A stretch of 41,236 bases of DNA from Accumulibacter sp. (GTDB lineage Bacteria; Pseudomonadota; Gammaproteobacteria; Burkholderiales; Rhodocyclaceae). The position numbers were made by a program, and so were the translations under genes. The notes below the pieces were generated by a model that worked only from the letters and a program-made list of their open reading frames with translations, searched no databases and was not told the origin of the DNA. The DNA is taken from positions 1 to 41,236 of the forward strand of contig JAEUOJ010000171.1 of NCBI GenBank assembly GCA_016789495.1, written 5' to 3'. Every line of letters starts with the position of its first letter. Position 1 is the stretch's first letter. Positions 18,973 through 26,763 of the stretch are shown here, piece after piece.

Positions 18973-20238
18973 ATGCCATTTGGTTTTTATGTGATCATGG
19001 CGGCGCAGTTTTTTTCCGCGCTGGCCGACAACGCCTTGCTGATCGTTGCCATCGCTTTGTTGCGCGAAATCCAGGCGCCGCAAGAATACGAACCGTTGCT
19101 GAAGACGTTTTTTACCGTTTCCTACGTCGTCTTGGCAGCTTTCGTCGGCGCTTTCGCCGATTCGATGCCCAAGTGGCGAGTGATGTTCATCAGCAACGGC
19201 ATAAAAATTATCGGTTGCGCGATGATGTACTGGGATGTGCATCCCTTGTTGGCCTATGCGGTGGTCGGACTCGGCGCCGCCGCCTACTCACCGGCCAAAT
19301 ACGGCATCTTGACCGAATACCTGCCACATCGGCTGTTGGTGGTCGCCAATAGCTGGATCGAAGGATTGACAGTCGGCGCGATCATTCTGGGCGTGGTCAT
19401 CGGCGGCATTCTGATCAAACCCGATATTGCCAACGCCTTGCTGTCTTTCAATTTTCCGCTGATCGATACTGGCGTGGATACCGTCGGCGAAATGACCATA
19501 TGTTTCGTCGCCGTGTTTTATCTCCTTGCTGCCATCTTCAACCTCTACGTTCCCGACACCGGTGTCGATCACCGCGTGCTGCATAAAAATCCGCTCTACC
19601 TGATCCGCGAATTCAACCACTGCCTAGTCTTGCTCTGGCGCGACCGTCTCGGACAGGTATCGTTGGCGGTGACCACGCTGTTCTGGGGCGCCGGAGCGAC
19701 GTTGCAGTTCATTGTCATCAAATGGGCGGAGCAGGCCATGCATCTGGATTTGTCGATGTCGAGCCGTCTGCAGGGTGTGGTGGCCATTGGCGTCGCCTTG
19801 GGAGCCGTCGGCGCGGCAAAACTGATCACTTTGCGCAAATCAGTACGCGTCATCCCGCTGGGTATCGCCATGGGCATCATCGTGATGGTGATGAACTTCG
19901 TACACCACCTCTGGTTGGCGATACCGTTACTGATCCTGGTAGGCGCCATTTCCGGCTTTTTCGTCGTGCCGATGAATGCCCTGCTTCAACACCGCGGTCA
20001 TATTCTGATGGGGGCGGGCCATTCGATCGCGGTACAGAATTTCAACGAAAACCTGTCCATCCTGGCGATGACCGGCTGTTATTACCTGATGATGCGGTAT
20101 AACGTGTCGATTTACGCGGTCATCACCCTCTTCGGGCTGTTCGTCAGCGGCATGATGTACTGGGTAAAACGATTGCATGAAGCGAATCAACGGCAACAAG
20201 ACGACGTGATCCATCTGGAAGATTCGGCATCGCATTAA
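18973..20238 (+). CDS. lplT: Lysophospholipid transporter LplT (MFS)
   Basis: A 421-residue major-facilitator protein with about 12 transmembrane helices. It opens MPFGFYVIMAAQFFSALADNALLIVAIALL, and contains GALADSM-like FVGAFADSMPKWRVMFISNG, GAAAYSPAKYGILTEYLP and GFFVVPMNALLQHRGH, all characteristic of LplT. The protein flips lysophospholipids inward across the inner membrane for re-acylation. In enterobacteria it is paired with the acyltransferase Aas; no aas lies next to it here. The gene stands alone between dctR and the yajC promoter. Confidence 0.92.
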   Translation: MPFGFYVIMAAQFFSALADNALLIVAIALLREIQAPQEYEPLLKTFFTVSYVVLAAFVGAFADSMPKWRVMFISNGIKIIGCAMMYWDVHPLLAYAVVGLGAAAYSPAKYGILTEYLPHRLLVVANSWIEGLTVGAIILGVVIGGILIKPDIANALLSFNFPLIDTGVDTVGEMTICFVAVFYLLAAIFNLYVPDTGVDHRVLHKNPLYLIREFNHCLVLLWRDRLGQVSLAVTTLFWGAGATLQFIVIKWAEQAMHLDLSMSSRLQGVVAIGVALGAVGAAKLITLRKSVRVIPLGIAMGIIVMVMNFVHHLWLAIPLLILVGAISGFFVVPMNALLQHRGHILMGAGHSIAVQNFNENLSILAMTGCYYLMMRYNVSIYAVITLFGLFVSGMMYWVKRLHEANQRQQDDVIHLEDSASH

Positions 20239-20257
20239 GGCCTCCATGGCCCACTCG

Positions 20258-20273
20258 GCCTGCTCTGGCAGGC
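20258..20273 (+). terminator. Weak candidate terminator after lplT
   Basis: GCCTGC-TCTG-GCAGGC forms a 6-base-pair hairpin 20 bases after the lplT stop, and a run of T begins at 20281. The 7-base spacing to the T-run is long for an intrinsic terminator. A second hairpin (GGCCTG-GAGA-CAGGCC) lies at 20306-20321. Confidence 0.35.
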
Positions 20274-20377
20274 ATCGAAATTTTTTCTGTCCGCGTGTGA
20301 ACGGCGGCCTGGAGACAGGCCACCAGCGATGGCCCGCCAGCGAATCGACCGTCCCGACGCCAGAGTGGCGGCGGTGG

Positions 20378-20383
20378 TACAAT
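20378..20383 (+). promoter_or_regulatory. Probable -10 of yajC-secD-secF
   Basis: TACAAT in the context GGTACAATC, about 43 bases before yajC. The -35 region is poor. The position and the AGGAG ribosome site at 20416-20420 support it as the start of the sec unit. Confidence 0.45.
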
Positions 20384-20425
20384 CTCCGGCTCGAATTTTT
20401 ACCCACTGTTTTATAGGAGACTGAG

Positions 20426-20749
20426 GTGCTGATCAGCCCCGCTTACGCGCAATCGGCAGCCGCCGACCCCACCGGTGGTTTCATGCAGTTGCTGCCGATC
20501 ATATTGATGTTCGTAGTCCTGTACTTTCTGATGATCCGTCCGCAAATGAAACGCGCCAAGGAACACAAGGCGTTGCTCGAAGCGCTCAACAAAGGCGATG
20601 AAGTGGTTGCCGGCGGGGGAATCGCCGGGCGGATCACCAAAGTCAGTGACAATTTCATCACGCTCGAAATCGCCAACGCCGTTGAAATCCAAGTCCAGAA
20701 ACAGGCGGTTTCCCTGGTTCTGCCCAAAGGGACGCTGAAATCACTTTAA
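20426..20749 (+). CDS. yajC: Sec translocon accessory subunit YajC
   Basis: A 107-residue protein starting with GTG and AGGAG at good spacing. It has a short periplasmic start (LISPAYAQSAAADPTGG), one transmembrane helix (LLPIILMFVVLYFLMI), then the signature RPQMKRAKEHKALLEALNKGDEVV in the cytoplasmic part, with GGIAGRITKVSDNFITLEI. It joins SecDF in the accessory complex of the Sec translocon. secD follows after 57 bases. The tgt and queA genes that usually precede yajC are not here; lplT is. Confidence 0.96.
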   Translation: MLISPAYAQSAAADPTGGFMQLLPIILMFVVLYFLMIRPQMKRAKEHKALLEALNKGDEVVAGGGIAGRITKVSDNFITLEIANAVEIQVQKQAVSLVLPKGTLKSL

Positions 20750-20806
20750 TTGTGTCGGGGATTCACCCTCCTCACCGACTTTGCCTTCTTCGATCAGCAC
20801 GTCACC

Positions 20807-22678
20807 ATGAACCGATACCCGCTCTGGAAGTATCTTACCGTCGCCATCGCGCTGTTGCTGGGCCTGATCTACACCTTGCCGAATTTTTTTGGCGAGTCGC
20901 CGGCGGTCCAGGTTTCCAGCTCCAAGGCGACGATCAAGATCGATGACAAAACGCGCGAACGTGTGGCCACGACCCTGCAGTCGGCCGGGATCGAAGCCAA
21001 CGGCATTTTTCTCGATCTGAATGGCGTCAAGGTTCGCTTACGCAGTGGTGACGCCCAATTGCAGGCGCGGGACATTCTCGAAAAGCAGTTCAATCCCGAT
21101 TCGACCAATCCGCAGTATGTCGTCGCCCTGAATCTGCTGTCGAGCTCACCGCAATGGCTGACCAGCCTGCGAGCCTTGCCGATGTATCTGGGCCTCGATT
21201 TGCGCGGCGGCGTACACTTCCTGCTGCAAGTGGACATGAAAGGCGCGTTGACCAAACGGCTCGATTCCGTCGCCGGCGATTTGCGCAGCCTGATGCGCGA
21301 CAAGACCTTGCGTCATGCGGGAATCGCCCGCGAGGGTGAACGGCTGGCGATCCGCTTCCGAGATGCCGAGACGCGTGGCAAAGCACGCGCGGTGATCGAG
21401 GACAATCACTCCGATCTGCAATTGCTTGAACAAGGCGAAGGCGAAGATCTCAAATTGCTGGCGACACTGAAACCGGAAGGGATCAAACGTATCCAGGAAT
21501 TCGCCATCCGGCAGAACATGACCACTCTGCACAACCGGATCAACGAACTCGGAGTCGCCGAACCAGTCATCGCCCAGCAGGGTGCCGATCGGGTGGTGGT
21601 GCAGCTGCCGGGCGTGCAGGATACCGCCAAAGCCAAGGACTTGCTCGGTCGCACCGCGACCCTCGAGATCCGTATGGTCGATGAAACACCCGGTGCTCTC
21701 GAGGCGGCGCAAGCGGGGCAGGTGCCGTTCGGCGCCGAACTTTACGTCGAACGCGGCGGTCTGCCGCTGCTGGTCAAAAAACAGGTGGTACTCACTGGCG
21801 ACCGTCTCACCGACGCGCAACCGGGCTTCGACAACCAGACGCACGAACCGGCCGTCCATTTGACGCTCGATTCCGCCGGCGCGCGTATTTTCAAGGATGT
21901 CACCCGCGACAACGTCGGCAAGCGGATGGCGATCCTGTTGATCGAAAAAGGTAAAGGCGAAGTGGTCACCGCGCCGGTGATCCGTACCGAAATCGGCGGT
22001 GGACGAGTGCAGATCTCCGGCCGGATGAGCACCATGGAAGCCAACGACACCGCCCTGCTGTTGCGCGCCGGTTCTCTGGCGGCCCCAATGGAAATCATTG
22101 AAGAACGAACGATCGGTCCGAGTCTGGGCGCTGAAAACATCAAGAAGGGTTTTCATTCGACGATGTGGGGCTTCGCGGCGATTGCCGCGTTCATGATCGC
22201 CTATTACGTGTTGTTCGGATTGGTGTCGGTGTTGGCGTTGGCGGCCAACCTGCTCTTCCTGGTCGCCCTGCTCTCGTTGTTGCAGGCCACCTTGACGCTA
22301 CCCGGCATCGCCGCCATCGCCTTGACGCTCGGCATGGCCATCGACGCCAACGTGCTGATCAATGAACGGATTCGTGAGGAATTACGCAACGGCTCATCGC
22401 CTCAGGCGGCGATCCATACCGGTTACGAGCGCGCTTTTGGCACCATCCTTGACTCCAACATCACCACCTTGATCGCCGGTATCGCCTTGCTGATCTTCGG
22501 GTCCGGCCCGGTACGTGGCTTCGCGGTGGTGCATTGTCTCGGCATCCTGACATCCCTTTTCTCGGCAGTGGTGGTTTCACGCGCGTTGATCAACCTCATT
22601 TATGGTCGCCGTCGCAAGGTTGAATCGCTGTCCATCGGACAAGTCTGGAAACCCGGCAACCCTGTTGCTACTCATTAA
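20807..22678 (+). CDS. secD: Protein translocase subunit SecD
   Basis: 623 residues from MNRYPLWKYLTVAIALLLG, the normal SecD opening; a longer reading back to 20750 was rejected because it adds a non-conserved segment. Domains in order: first transmembrane helix, a large periplasmic region with GLDLRGGVHFLLQVD and NRINELGVAEPVIAQQGADR, then five further helices containing ALTLGMAIDANVLINERIREEL, the conserved charged motif of RND-type SecD. With SecF it uses the proton motive force to pull secreted proteins out of the SecYEG channel. The ribosome site is weak, so coupling to yajC is likely. Confidence 0.97.
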   Translation: MNRYPLWKYLTVAIALLLGLIYTLPNFFGESPAVQVSSSKATIKIDDKTRERVATTLQSAGIEANGIFLDLNGVKVRLRSGDAQLQARDILEKQFNPDSTNPQYVVALNLLSSSPQWLTSLRALPMYLGLDLRGGVHFLLQVDMKGALTKRLDSVAGDLRSLMRDKTLRHAGIAREGERLAIRFRDAETRGKARAVIEDNHSDLQLLEQGEGEDLKLLATLKPEGIKRIQEFAIRQNMTTLHNRINELGVAEPVIAQQGADRVVVQLPGVQDTAKAKDLLGRTATLEIRMVDETPGALEAAQAGQVPFGAELYVERGGLPLLVKKQVVLTGDRLTDAQPGFDNQTHEPAVHLTLDSAGARIFKDVTRDNVGKRMAILLIEKGKGEVVTAPVIRTEIGGGRVQISGRMSTMEANDTALLLRAGSLAAPMEIIEERTIGPSLGAENIKKGFHSTMWGFAAIAAFMIAYYVLFGLVSVLALAANLLFLVALLSLLQATLTLPGIAAIALTLGMAIDANVLINERIREELRNGSSPQAAIHTGYERAFGTILDSNITTLIAGIALLIFGSGPVRGFAVVHCLGILTSLFSAVVVSRALINLIYGRRRKVESLSIGQVWKPGNPVATH

Positions 22679-22690
22679 GGACGCTCGGCC

Positions 22691-23635
22691 ATGGAATTTT
22701 TTCGGATTCGCAAAGACATTCCGTTCATGCGTCATGCCTTGACCTTCAACGTCATTTCGCTGATCACGTTTCTGCTGGCAGTTTTTTTTCTAGTAACTCG
22801 CGGCTTGCACCTTTCGGTCGAGTTCACCGGTGGCACGCTGATCGAAATCAATTACCCGCAAGCCGCCAATCTAGAAAATGTCCGTAATGGTCTCGGCAAA
22901 GCGGGGTTCACCGATTTTTCGGTACAAAATTTCGGCTCCAGTCAGGACGTATTGATCCGTCTGCCGCTGAAAGCCGAACAGAATACGGCCAAGATCGGTG
23001 AGTCCGTGCTTCAAGCACTGGCCAGCGAGGCCCCCGGCGCGAATTTGCGGCGCGTTGAATTCGTCGGACCTCAGGTCGGTCGGGAACTCGCCGAGAACGG
23101 TGCGCTGGCCTTGCTGCTGGTGGTCATCGGCATCGTCGTTTACCTGGCCTTTCGTTTCGAATGGCGCTTTTCGGTATCGGCGATCATCGCCAACCTCCAC
23201 GACGTGATCATCATTCTCGGTTTCTTCGCCTTCTTCCAGTGGGAATTCTCGTTGTCGGTGCTGGCCGCCGTGCTGGCTGTACTCGGCTATTCGGTCAACG
23301 AGTCGGTGGTGGTCTTCGACAGGGTGCGGGAAACCTTCAAAAAGTCACGCGGGCTGAGCACTTCGCAAGTCCTCGATCACGCGATCACCAGTACCATCTC
23401 GCGGACGATCATCACCCACGGGTCTACGCAATTGATGGTCCTGTCGATGCTGATTTTCGGCGGCGAGACCCTCTACTACTTCGCGCTGGCGCTGACCATC
23501 GGCATCTGTTTCGGCATCTACTCCTCGGTACTGGTGGCCAGTCCGCTGGTGATGTGGCTAGGTGTTTCACGCGAACAATTTGTCAGACCGAAGAAAGGCA
23601 TCGAAGGCGCCAATAGCGATGGAGCGGTCGTCTGA
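22691..23635 (+). CDS. secF: Protein translocase subunit SecF
   Basis: A 314-residue protein starting MEFFRIRKDIPFMRHA. The first helix is followed by VEFTGGTLIEI, the periplasmic P4 region, and then five helices with GYSVNESVVVFDRVRETF, the conserved SecF motif. It is 12 bases after secD, in the same operon, and is the partner chain of SecD. Length and motifs are normal. Confidence 0.97.
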   Translation: MEFFRIRKDIPFMRHALTFNVISLITFLLAVFFLVTRGLHLSVEFTGGTLIEINYPQAANLENVRNGLGKAGFTDFSVQNFGSSQDVLIRLPLKAEQNTAKIGESVLQALASEAPGANLRRVEFVGPQVGRELAENGALALLLVVIGIVVYLAFRFEWRFSVSAIIANLHDVIIILGFFAFFQWEFSLSVLAAVLAVLGYSVNESVVVFDRVRETFKKSRGLSTSQVLDHAITSTISRTIITHGSTQLMVLSMLIFGGETLYYFALALTIGICFGIYSSVLVASPLVMWLGVSREQFVRPKKGIEGANSDGAVV

Positions 23636-23712
23636 CCTCACCTTATCCGCAGGATTGAACAGCGTCACGGCAGGATTGGCGAATCGCTCGAGCGGATACG
23701 GTACGGTTGAGC

Positions 23713-23742
23713 TTGAAGGTAACCTGCTAAATGGGCTAAAAT
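23713..23742 (+). promoter_or_regulatory. Promoter of rpmB-rpmG
   Basis: TTGAAG (23713-23718), 18-base spacer, TAAAAT (23737-23742), 40 bases before rpmB. A GGAG ribosome site follows just before the ATG. The 146-base gap after secF also contains the 9-base direct repeat GCAGGATTG twice and the palindrome CGCTCGAGCG (23685-23694), both of unknown meaning. Confidence 0.65.
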
Positions 23743-23781
23743 AGCCGGCTTTATTTTCCCAACAATTGTGGAGTAACGATC

Positions 23782-24015
23782 ATGGCGCGTGTTTGCCAGG
23801 TGACGGGCAAAGGCCCGATGGTTGGAAACAATGTTTCCCATGCCAACAACAGAACGAAGCGACGCTTCCTGCCGAATCTGCAATACCGCCGTTTCTGGAT
23901 CGAAAGCGAAAATCGCTGGCTGCGTTTGCGTGTGTCCAATGCCGGTTTGCGGACCATCGACAAGAACGGCATCGAAGTAGTGCTTGCCGATTTGCGGGCG
24001 CGCGGCGAGATCTAA
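23782..24015 (+). CDS. rpmB: 50S ribosomal protein L28
   Basis: 77 residues, normal for proteobacterial L28: [20 protein letters not shown], then [13 protein letters not shown] and [16 protein letters not shown]. It has a single N-terminal Cys and lacks the paired CxxC zinc ligands of the zinc-binding type. It is 14 bases before rpmG, the usual pair, with its own promoter upstream. Confidence 0.98.
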   Translation: MARVCQVTGKGPMVGNNVSHANNRTKRRFLPNLQYRRFWIESENRWLRLRVSNAGLRTIDKNGIEVVLADLRARGEI

Positions 24016-24029
24016 TCAGGAGAACGGAG

Positions 24030-24185
24030 ATGCGTGACAAAATCAAGCTTGAATCGACCGCCGGTACGGGCCACTTTTACACGACGACTAAAAACAAAAA
24101 GACCATGCCAAGCAAAATGGAAATCAAGAAATATGATCCAAAAGCTCGTAAGCATGTGATTTACAAGGAAATCAAGCTTCGCTGA
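24030..24185 (+). CDS. rpmG: 50S ribosomal protein L33
   Basis: 51 residues, [19 protein letters not shown] followed by [20 protein letters not shown], with no cysteine pairs, so the zinc-free form. GGAGAACGGAG precedes the ATG. It follows rpmB in the same transcript and is followed directly by tandem terminators. Both zinc-free forms together mean this locus does not respond to zinc shortage as the paralogue pairs do. Confidence 0.98.
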   Translation: MRDKIKLESTAGTGHFYTTTKNKKTMPSKMEIKKYDPKARKHVIYKEIKLR

Positions 24186-24293
24186 CCTTCTTGCGACCGC
24201 CGAGAAGCGGTTTTGTTTTCAGGGCCAGAGGGACCACAACTACGCCGTGGCCGGGCGCCTTCTTGCGACCGCCGAGAAGCGGTTTTTTTTCAG
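24186..24293 (+). terminator. Two tandem, near-identical intrinsic terminators after rpmG
   Basis: A 36/37-base unit occurs at 24186-24222 and again at 24258-24293; the first 29 bases are identical. In each, ACCGC-CGAGAA-GCGGT forms a short hairpin (24196-24211 and 24268-24283) followed by a T-rich tract (TTTGTTTTC and eight T). The second copy has the better T-run. Together they insulate rpmBG from the convergent aroG gene. Confidence 0.75.
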
Positions 24294-24374
24294 TCCAACA
24301 AGTCATGGCGGCGTCTCGGCAAACGCCGTCATGTTTTGATGTCTTCCCTGCCTCCTTCTCTTCTGCTCGCGTCT

Positions 24375-25454
24375 TTATTTCTCCGCCGTCACCAACCGCC
24401 TGGCAACGACGCCTTGCGCAAGAATTGCCAATGCGTCCAATGATTCTTCCCAGCCTAGACAGGCATCGGTAATGCTCATGCCGTATTCAAGTGGCTTGGC
24501 CGGCACGAGATCCTGCCTGCCTTCGACCAGATGCGACTCGATCATCATGCCGATGATCCGTTCCTCGCCAGCCGCCAGTTGAGCGGCGGCATTCTTGACG
24601 ACAGAGATCTGTTCCTTGAAGCGCTTATTGCTGTTGGCATGCGAAGCGTCGATCATCAATCGGGCAGCCAAGCCTGCGGCAGCAATTTCCTTGCATGCTG
24701 CATCGACGTGCGGGGCGTCGTAATTGGGTTCGCGACCGCCGCGCAGGATGACGTGGCAATCCTCGTTACCGGCGGTTGAGACGATCGCCGAGTGACCGGC
24801 CTTGGTCACCGACAGGAAATGATGTGGCGCATGCGCGGCGCGAATGGCGTCGATGGCAATTCGGATGTTGCCGTCAGTGCCATTCTTGAAACCCACCGGA
24901 CACGACAATCCCGAAGCGAGTTCACGATGGACCTGTGATTCCGTCGTACGCGCACCGATCGCGCCCCAAGCGATCAAATCAGCGGTGTATTGCGGCGTAA
25001 TGGTATCGAGAAACTCGGTGGCGCAAGGCAAGCCCATATCATTGATTTCCAACAACAGGCCGCGCGCGAGACGTAATCCCTCATTGATCCGGAAGCTATT
25101 GTCCAATCGTGGATCGTTGATCAGCCCTTTCCAGCCGACGGTGGTGCGCGGCTTTTCGAAATAGACCCGCATCACGATCAGCAAATCATTCTGCCAGCGC
25201 TGCGCTTCCTTCTGCAAACGTCTGGCGTAGTCGATCGCCGAGTCCACGTCATGGATCGAACAAGGACCGATCACCACCAGCAGTCGATCGTCGGCGCCAT
25301 GCAGGATACGGTGGATGTCCTGCCGAGCGTTATAAGTGGTCAGCGCGGCCCGCACTCCGACCGGGAACTCGCGAAAAACATGGGCTGGCGGGACCAGTTC
25401 CTTGATCTCACGAATCCGAACGTCATCGGTCGTTGGTTTGCTCTGCAAGGTCAT
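24375..25454 (-). CDS. aroG: 3-deoxy-7-phosphoheptulonate (DAHP) synthase, class I
   Basis: A 359-residue type I-alpha DAHP synthase, which joins phosphoenolpyruvate and erythrose 4-phosphate in the first step of aromatic amino acid synthesis. Visible motifs: VIGPCSIHDVDSAIDYA, MRVYFEKPRTTVGWKGLIND, GARTTESQVHRELASGLSCPVGFKNGTDG, CHVILRGG and MIDASHANSNKR. These include the metal ligands Cys, His, Glu and Asp. The feedback amino acid (Phe, Tyr or Trp) cannot be told from the sequence by eye, so the symbol names the family. It converges on rpmBG and is divergent from the hydrolase gene; CAGGAGA precedes the ATG. Confidence 0.94.
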   Translation of the reverse strand: MTLQSKPTTDDVRIREIKELVPPAHVFREFPVGVRAALTTYNARQDIHRILHGADDRLLVVIGPCSIHDVDSAIDYARRLQKEAQRWQNDLLIVMRVYFEKPRTTVGWKGLINDPRLDNSFRINEGLRLARGLLLEINDMGLPCATEFLDTITPQYTADLIAWGAIGARTTESQVHRELASGLSCPVGFKNGTDGNIRIAIDAIRAAHAPHHFLSVTKAGHSAIVSTAGNEDCHVILRGGREPNYDAPHVDAACKEIAAAGLAARLMIDASHANSNKRFKEQISVVKNAAAQLAAGEERIIGMMIESHLVEGRQDLVPAKPLEYGMSITDACLGWEESLDALAILAQGVVARRLVTAEK

Positions 25455-25551
25455 TGCTCTTTCTCCTGATTGCTCTGCTGATCATCTCCGGCGGGTCAAA
25501 ACAGGTGCGGCACGGCTTGATGACAAATCGGCGCTGCCGGAAAAACCGCGC

Positions 25552-25557
25552 ATTCTA
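25552..25557 (-). promoter_or_regulatory. Possible -10 of the DAHP synthase gene
   Basis: The minus strand reads TAGAAT about 100 bases before the start, with no clear -35. No TyrR or TrpR box consensus was recognised in the 215-base divergent gap. Confidence 0.35.
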
Positions 25558-25613
25558 AATGAAATGACGGGTCGATTGTGCGCTGCAGTATGAACTTTTC
25601 AATCGTAAATGGC

Positions 25614-25642
25614 TTGCGAGAAGCCATGGCCCAATTCAGAAT
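25614..25642 (+). promoter_or_regulatory. Putative promoter of the MBL-fold hydrolase gene
   Basis: TTGCGA (25614-25619), 17-base spacer and CAGAAT (25637-25642), each matching four of six consensus bases. The start point would fall near 25649, leaving a leader of about 20 bases with no visible Shine-Dalgarno. The -10 overlaps the inverted repeat listed next. Confidence 0.4.
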
Positions 25643-25659
25643 CGATCTTTTATCGATTC
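25639..25659. repeat. Perfect inverted repeat GAATCGAT-N5-ATCGATTC
   Basis: Eight-base arms, five-base centre, ending 10 bases before the hydrolase start codon. It covers the end of the putative -10 and the predicted transcription start, a usual place for a repressor operator. As RNA it could instead form a hairpin just before the start codon. No regulator gene is adjacent. Confidence 0.55.
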
Positions 25660-25669
25660 CATCCTCAGA

Positions 25670-26620
25670 ATGAGCATGCAATCAGTCTGGCATTACGAAC
25701 ATCATATCCACGCAATTGACGCGGCTTACGTACGCCGGCAATTGGCGGCGGTTCACCTGATCGTAGAACATGGACGCGTGGCAATCGTCGATACCGGCAG
25801 CAAAGACGCCCTGAAACCGACACTGTCGGCGTTGGCGCAACTCGGTCTCACCGCGGATGCGGTCGATTACGTCATCCTGACCCACATTCACCTCGACCAT
25901 GCCGGTGGCGCCGGTCTGATGATGCAGACCTTCCCGCAGGCTCGCCTGGTCGTTCATCCGCGCGGCGCGGCGCATATGGTCGATCCAACGAAATTGGTCG
26001 CCGGAGTGATTCAAGTTTATGGTGAAGAAGCCTTTCGCCGTCTATACGGAGAAATTCTGCCGATTGACGAACGACGGATCATCAAAGCCTGCGATGGACT
26101 CGTGCTGTCGCTCGCGGGTCGCGAATTGCTTTGCATCGATACCCCGGGGCACGCCCGTCATCATCTCGCCCTCGTCGATAGCCGAAGTCACAGCGTGTTT
26201 ACTGGCGACATTTTCGGCATGTCATATCGCGAACTCGATACCGATGACCGGCAGTTCCTTTTTCCCACCACTTCACCGGTTCAATTCGATCCTCAGGCGA
26301 TGCACGCCTCGATCGATCGGGTGATGGCCTTTCAACCGCAGCGGGTCTATCTCACCCACTTCAGCCAGCTCGTTGATGTCAGACGACAGGCCGATCAGCT
26401 GCATCGTTTGGTCGATGCGCATGTCGCCATCGCCGAAAGAGAAAAAGACGCCGGGGATCAACGTCATCAGCGCTTGCAAACCGCGCTTGCGGCGATGCTT
26501 CTCGATGAAATTCACGCCTTCGGTTGCCGCTTGTCACGCGACGCCGCGTGGGCCGTTATCGCCAGCGATGTCGAGTTGAACGCGCAAGGATTGGCGGTTT
26601 GGCTTGATTCGGGCCACTGA
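25670..26620 (+). CDS. Metallo-beta-lactamase-fold hydrolase, substrate unknown
   Basis: A 316-residue protein with the binuclear zinc signature THIHLDHAGG (His72, His74, Asp76, His77). Further metal ligands are in the IDTPGHARHHLAL histidine, the Asp of VFTGDIFG, and the His of YLTHFSQL. The N-terminal strand holds VAIVDTGSKDALKP. This places it in the glyoxalase II / COG0491-type group, but the C-terminal 80 residues do not identify a substrate. It is cytoplasmic, with no signal peptide. The start at 25670 is first in frame; a second ATG lies two codons on, and neither has a clear ribosome site. It precedes the molybdoenzyme gene in the same direction; a functional link is only a guess. Confidence 0.85.
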   Translation: MSMQSVWHYEHHIHAIDAAYVRRQLAAVHLIVEHGRVAIVDTGSKDALKPTLSALAQLGLTADAVDYVILTHIHLDHAGGAGLMMQTFPQARLVVHPRGAAHMVDPTKLVAGVIQVYGEEAFRRLYGEILPIDERRIIKACDGLVLSLAGRELLCIDTPGHARHHLALVDSRSHSVFTGDIFGMSYRELDTDDRQFLFPTTSPVQFDPQAMHASIDRVMAFQPQRVYLTHFSQLVDVRRQADQLHRLVDAHVAIAEREKDAGDQRHQRLQTALAAMLLDEIHAFGCRLSRDAAWAVIASDVELNAQGLAVWLDSGH

Positions 26621-26757
26621 TGTCTGATCCGGATGAGTGTCGCAGCCGACTTGCAGCCAGCCGTTCTTCATTGCTTGCGCTGGACGACCCGGCTGATCTT
26701 TTTTCTTCTCTGTCCCATGCGACCCGCTTGAACCAGCCTTGCCCTCCACTTGATTGA
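26620..26757 (+). CDS. Doubtful 45-codon ORF coupled to the hydrolase gene
   Basis: The ATG at 26620 overlaps the preceding stop (TGATG), and the stop at 26755-26757 lies 6 bases before the next gene. The product would start MSDPDECRSRLAASRSSLL and contain ADLFSSLSHATRLN, which resembles the opening helix of ArsR-type regulators (LFKALSxPTRL), but nothing of the rest of that domain follows. No ribosome site is seen apart from coupling. It may be a small gene, a remnant of a regulator, or a chance reading frame. Confidence 0.3.
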   Translation: MSDPDECRSRLAASRSSLLALDDPADLFSSLSHATRLNQPCPPLD

Positions 26758-26763
26758 CTATCG

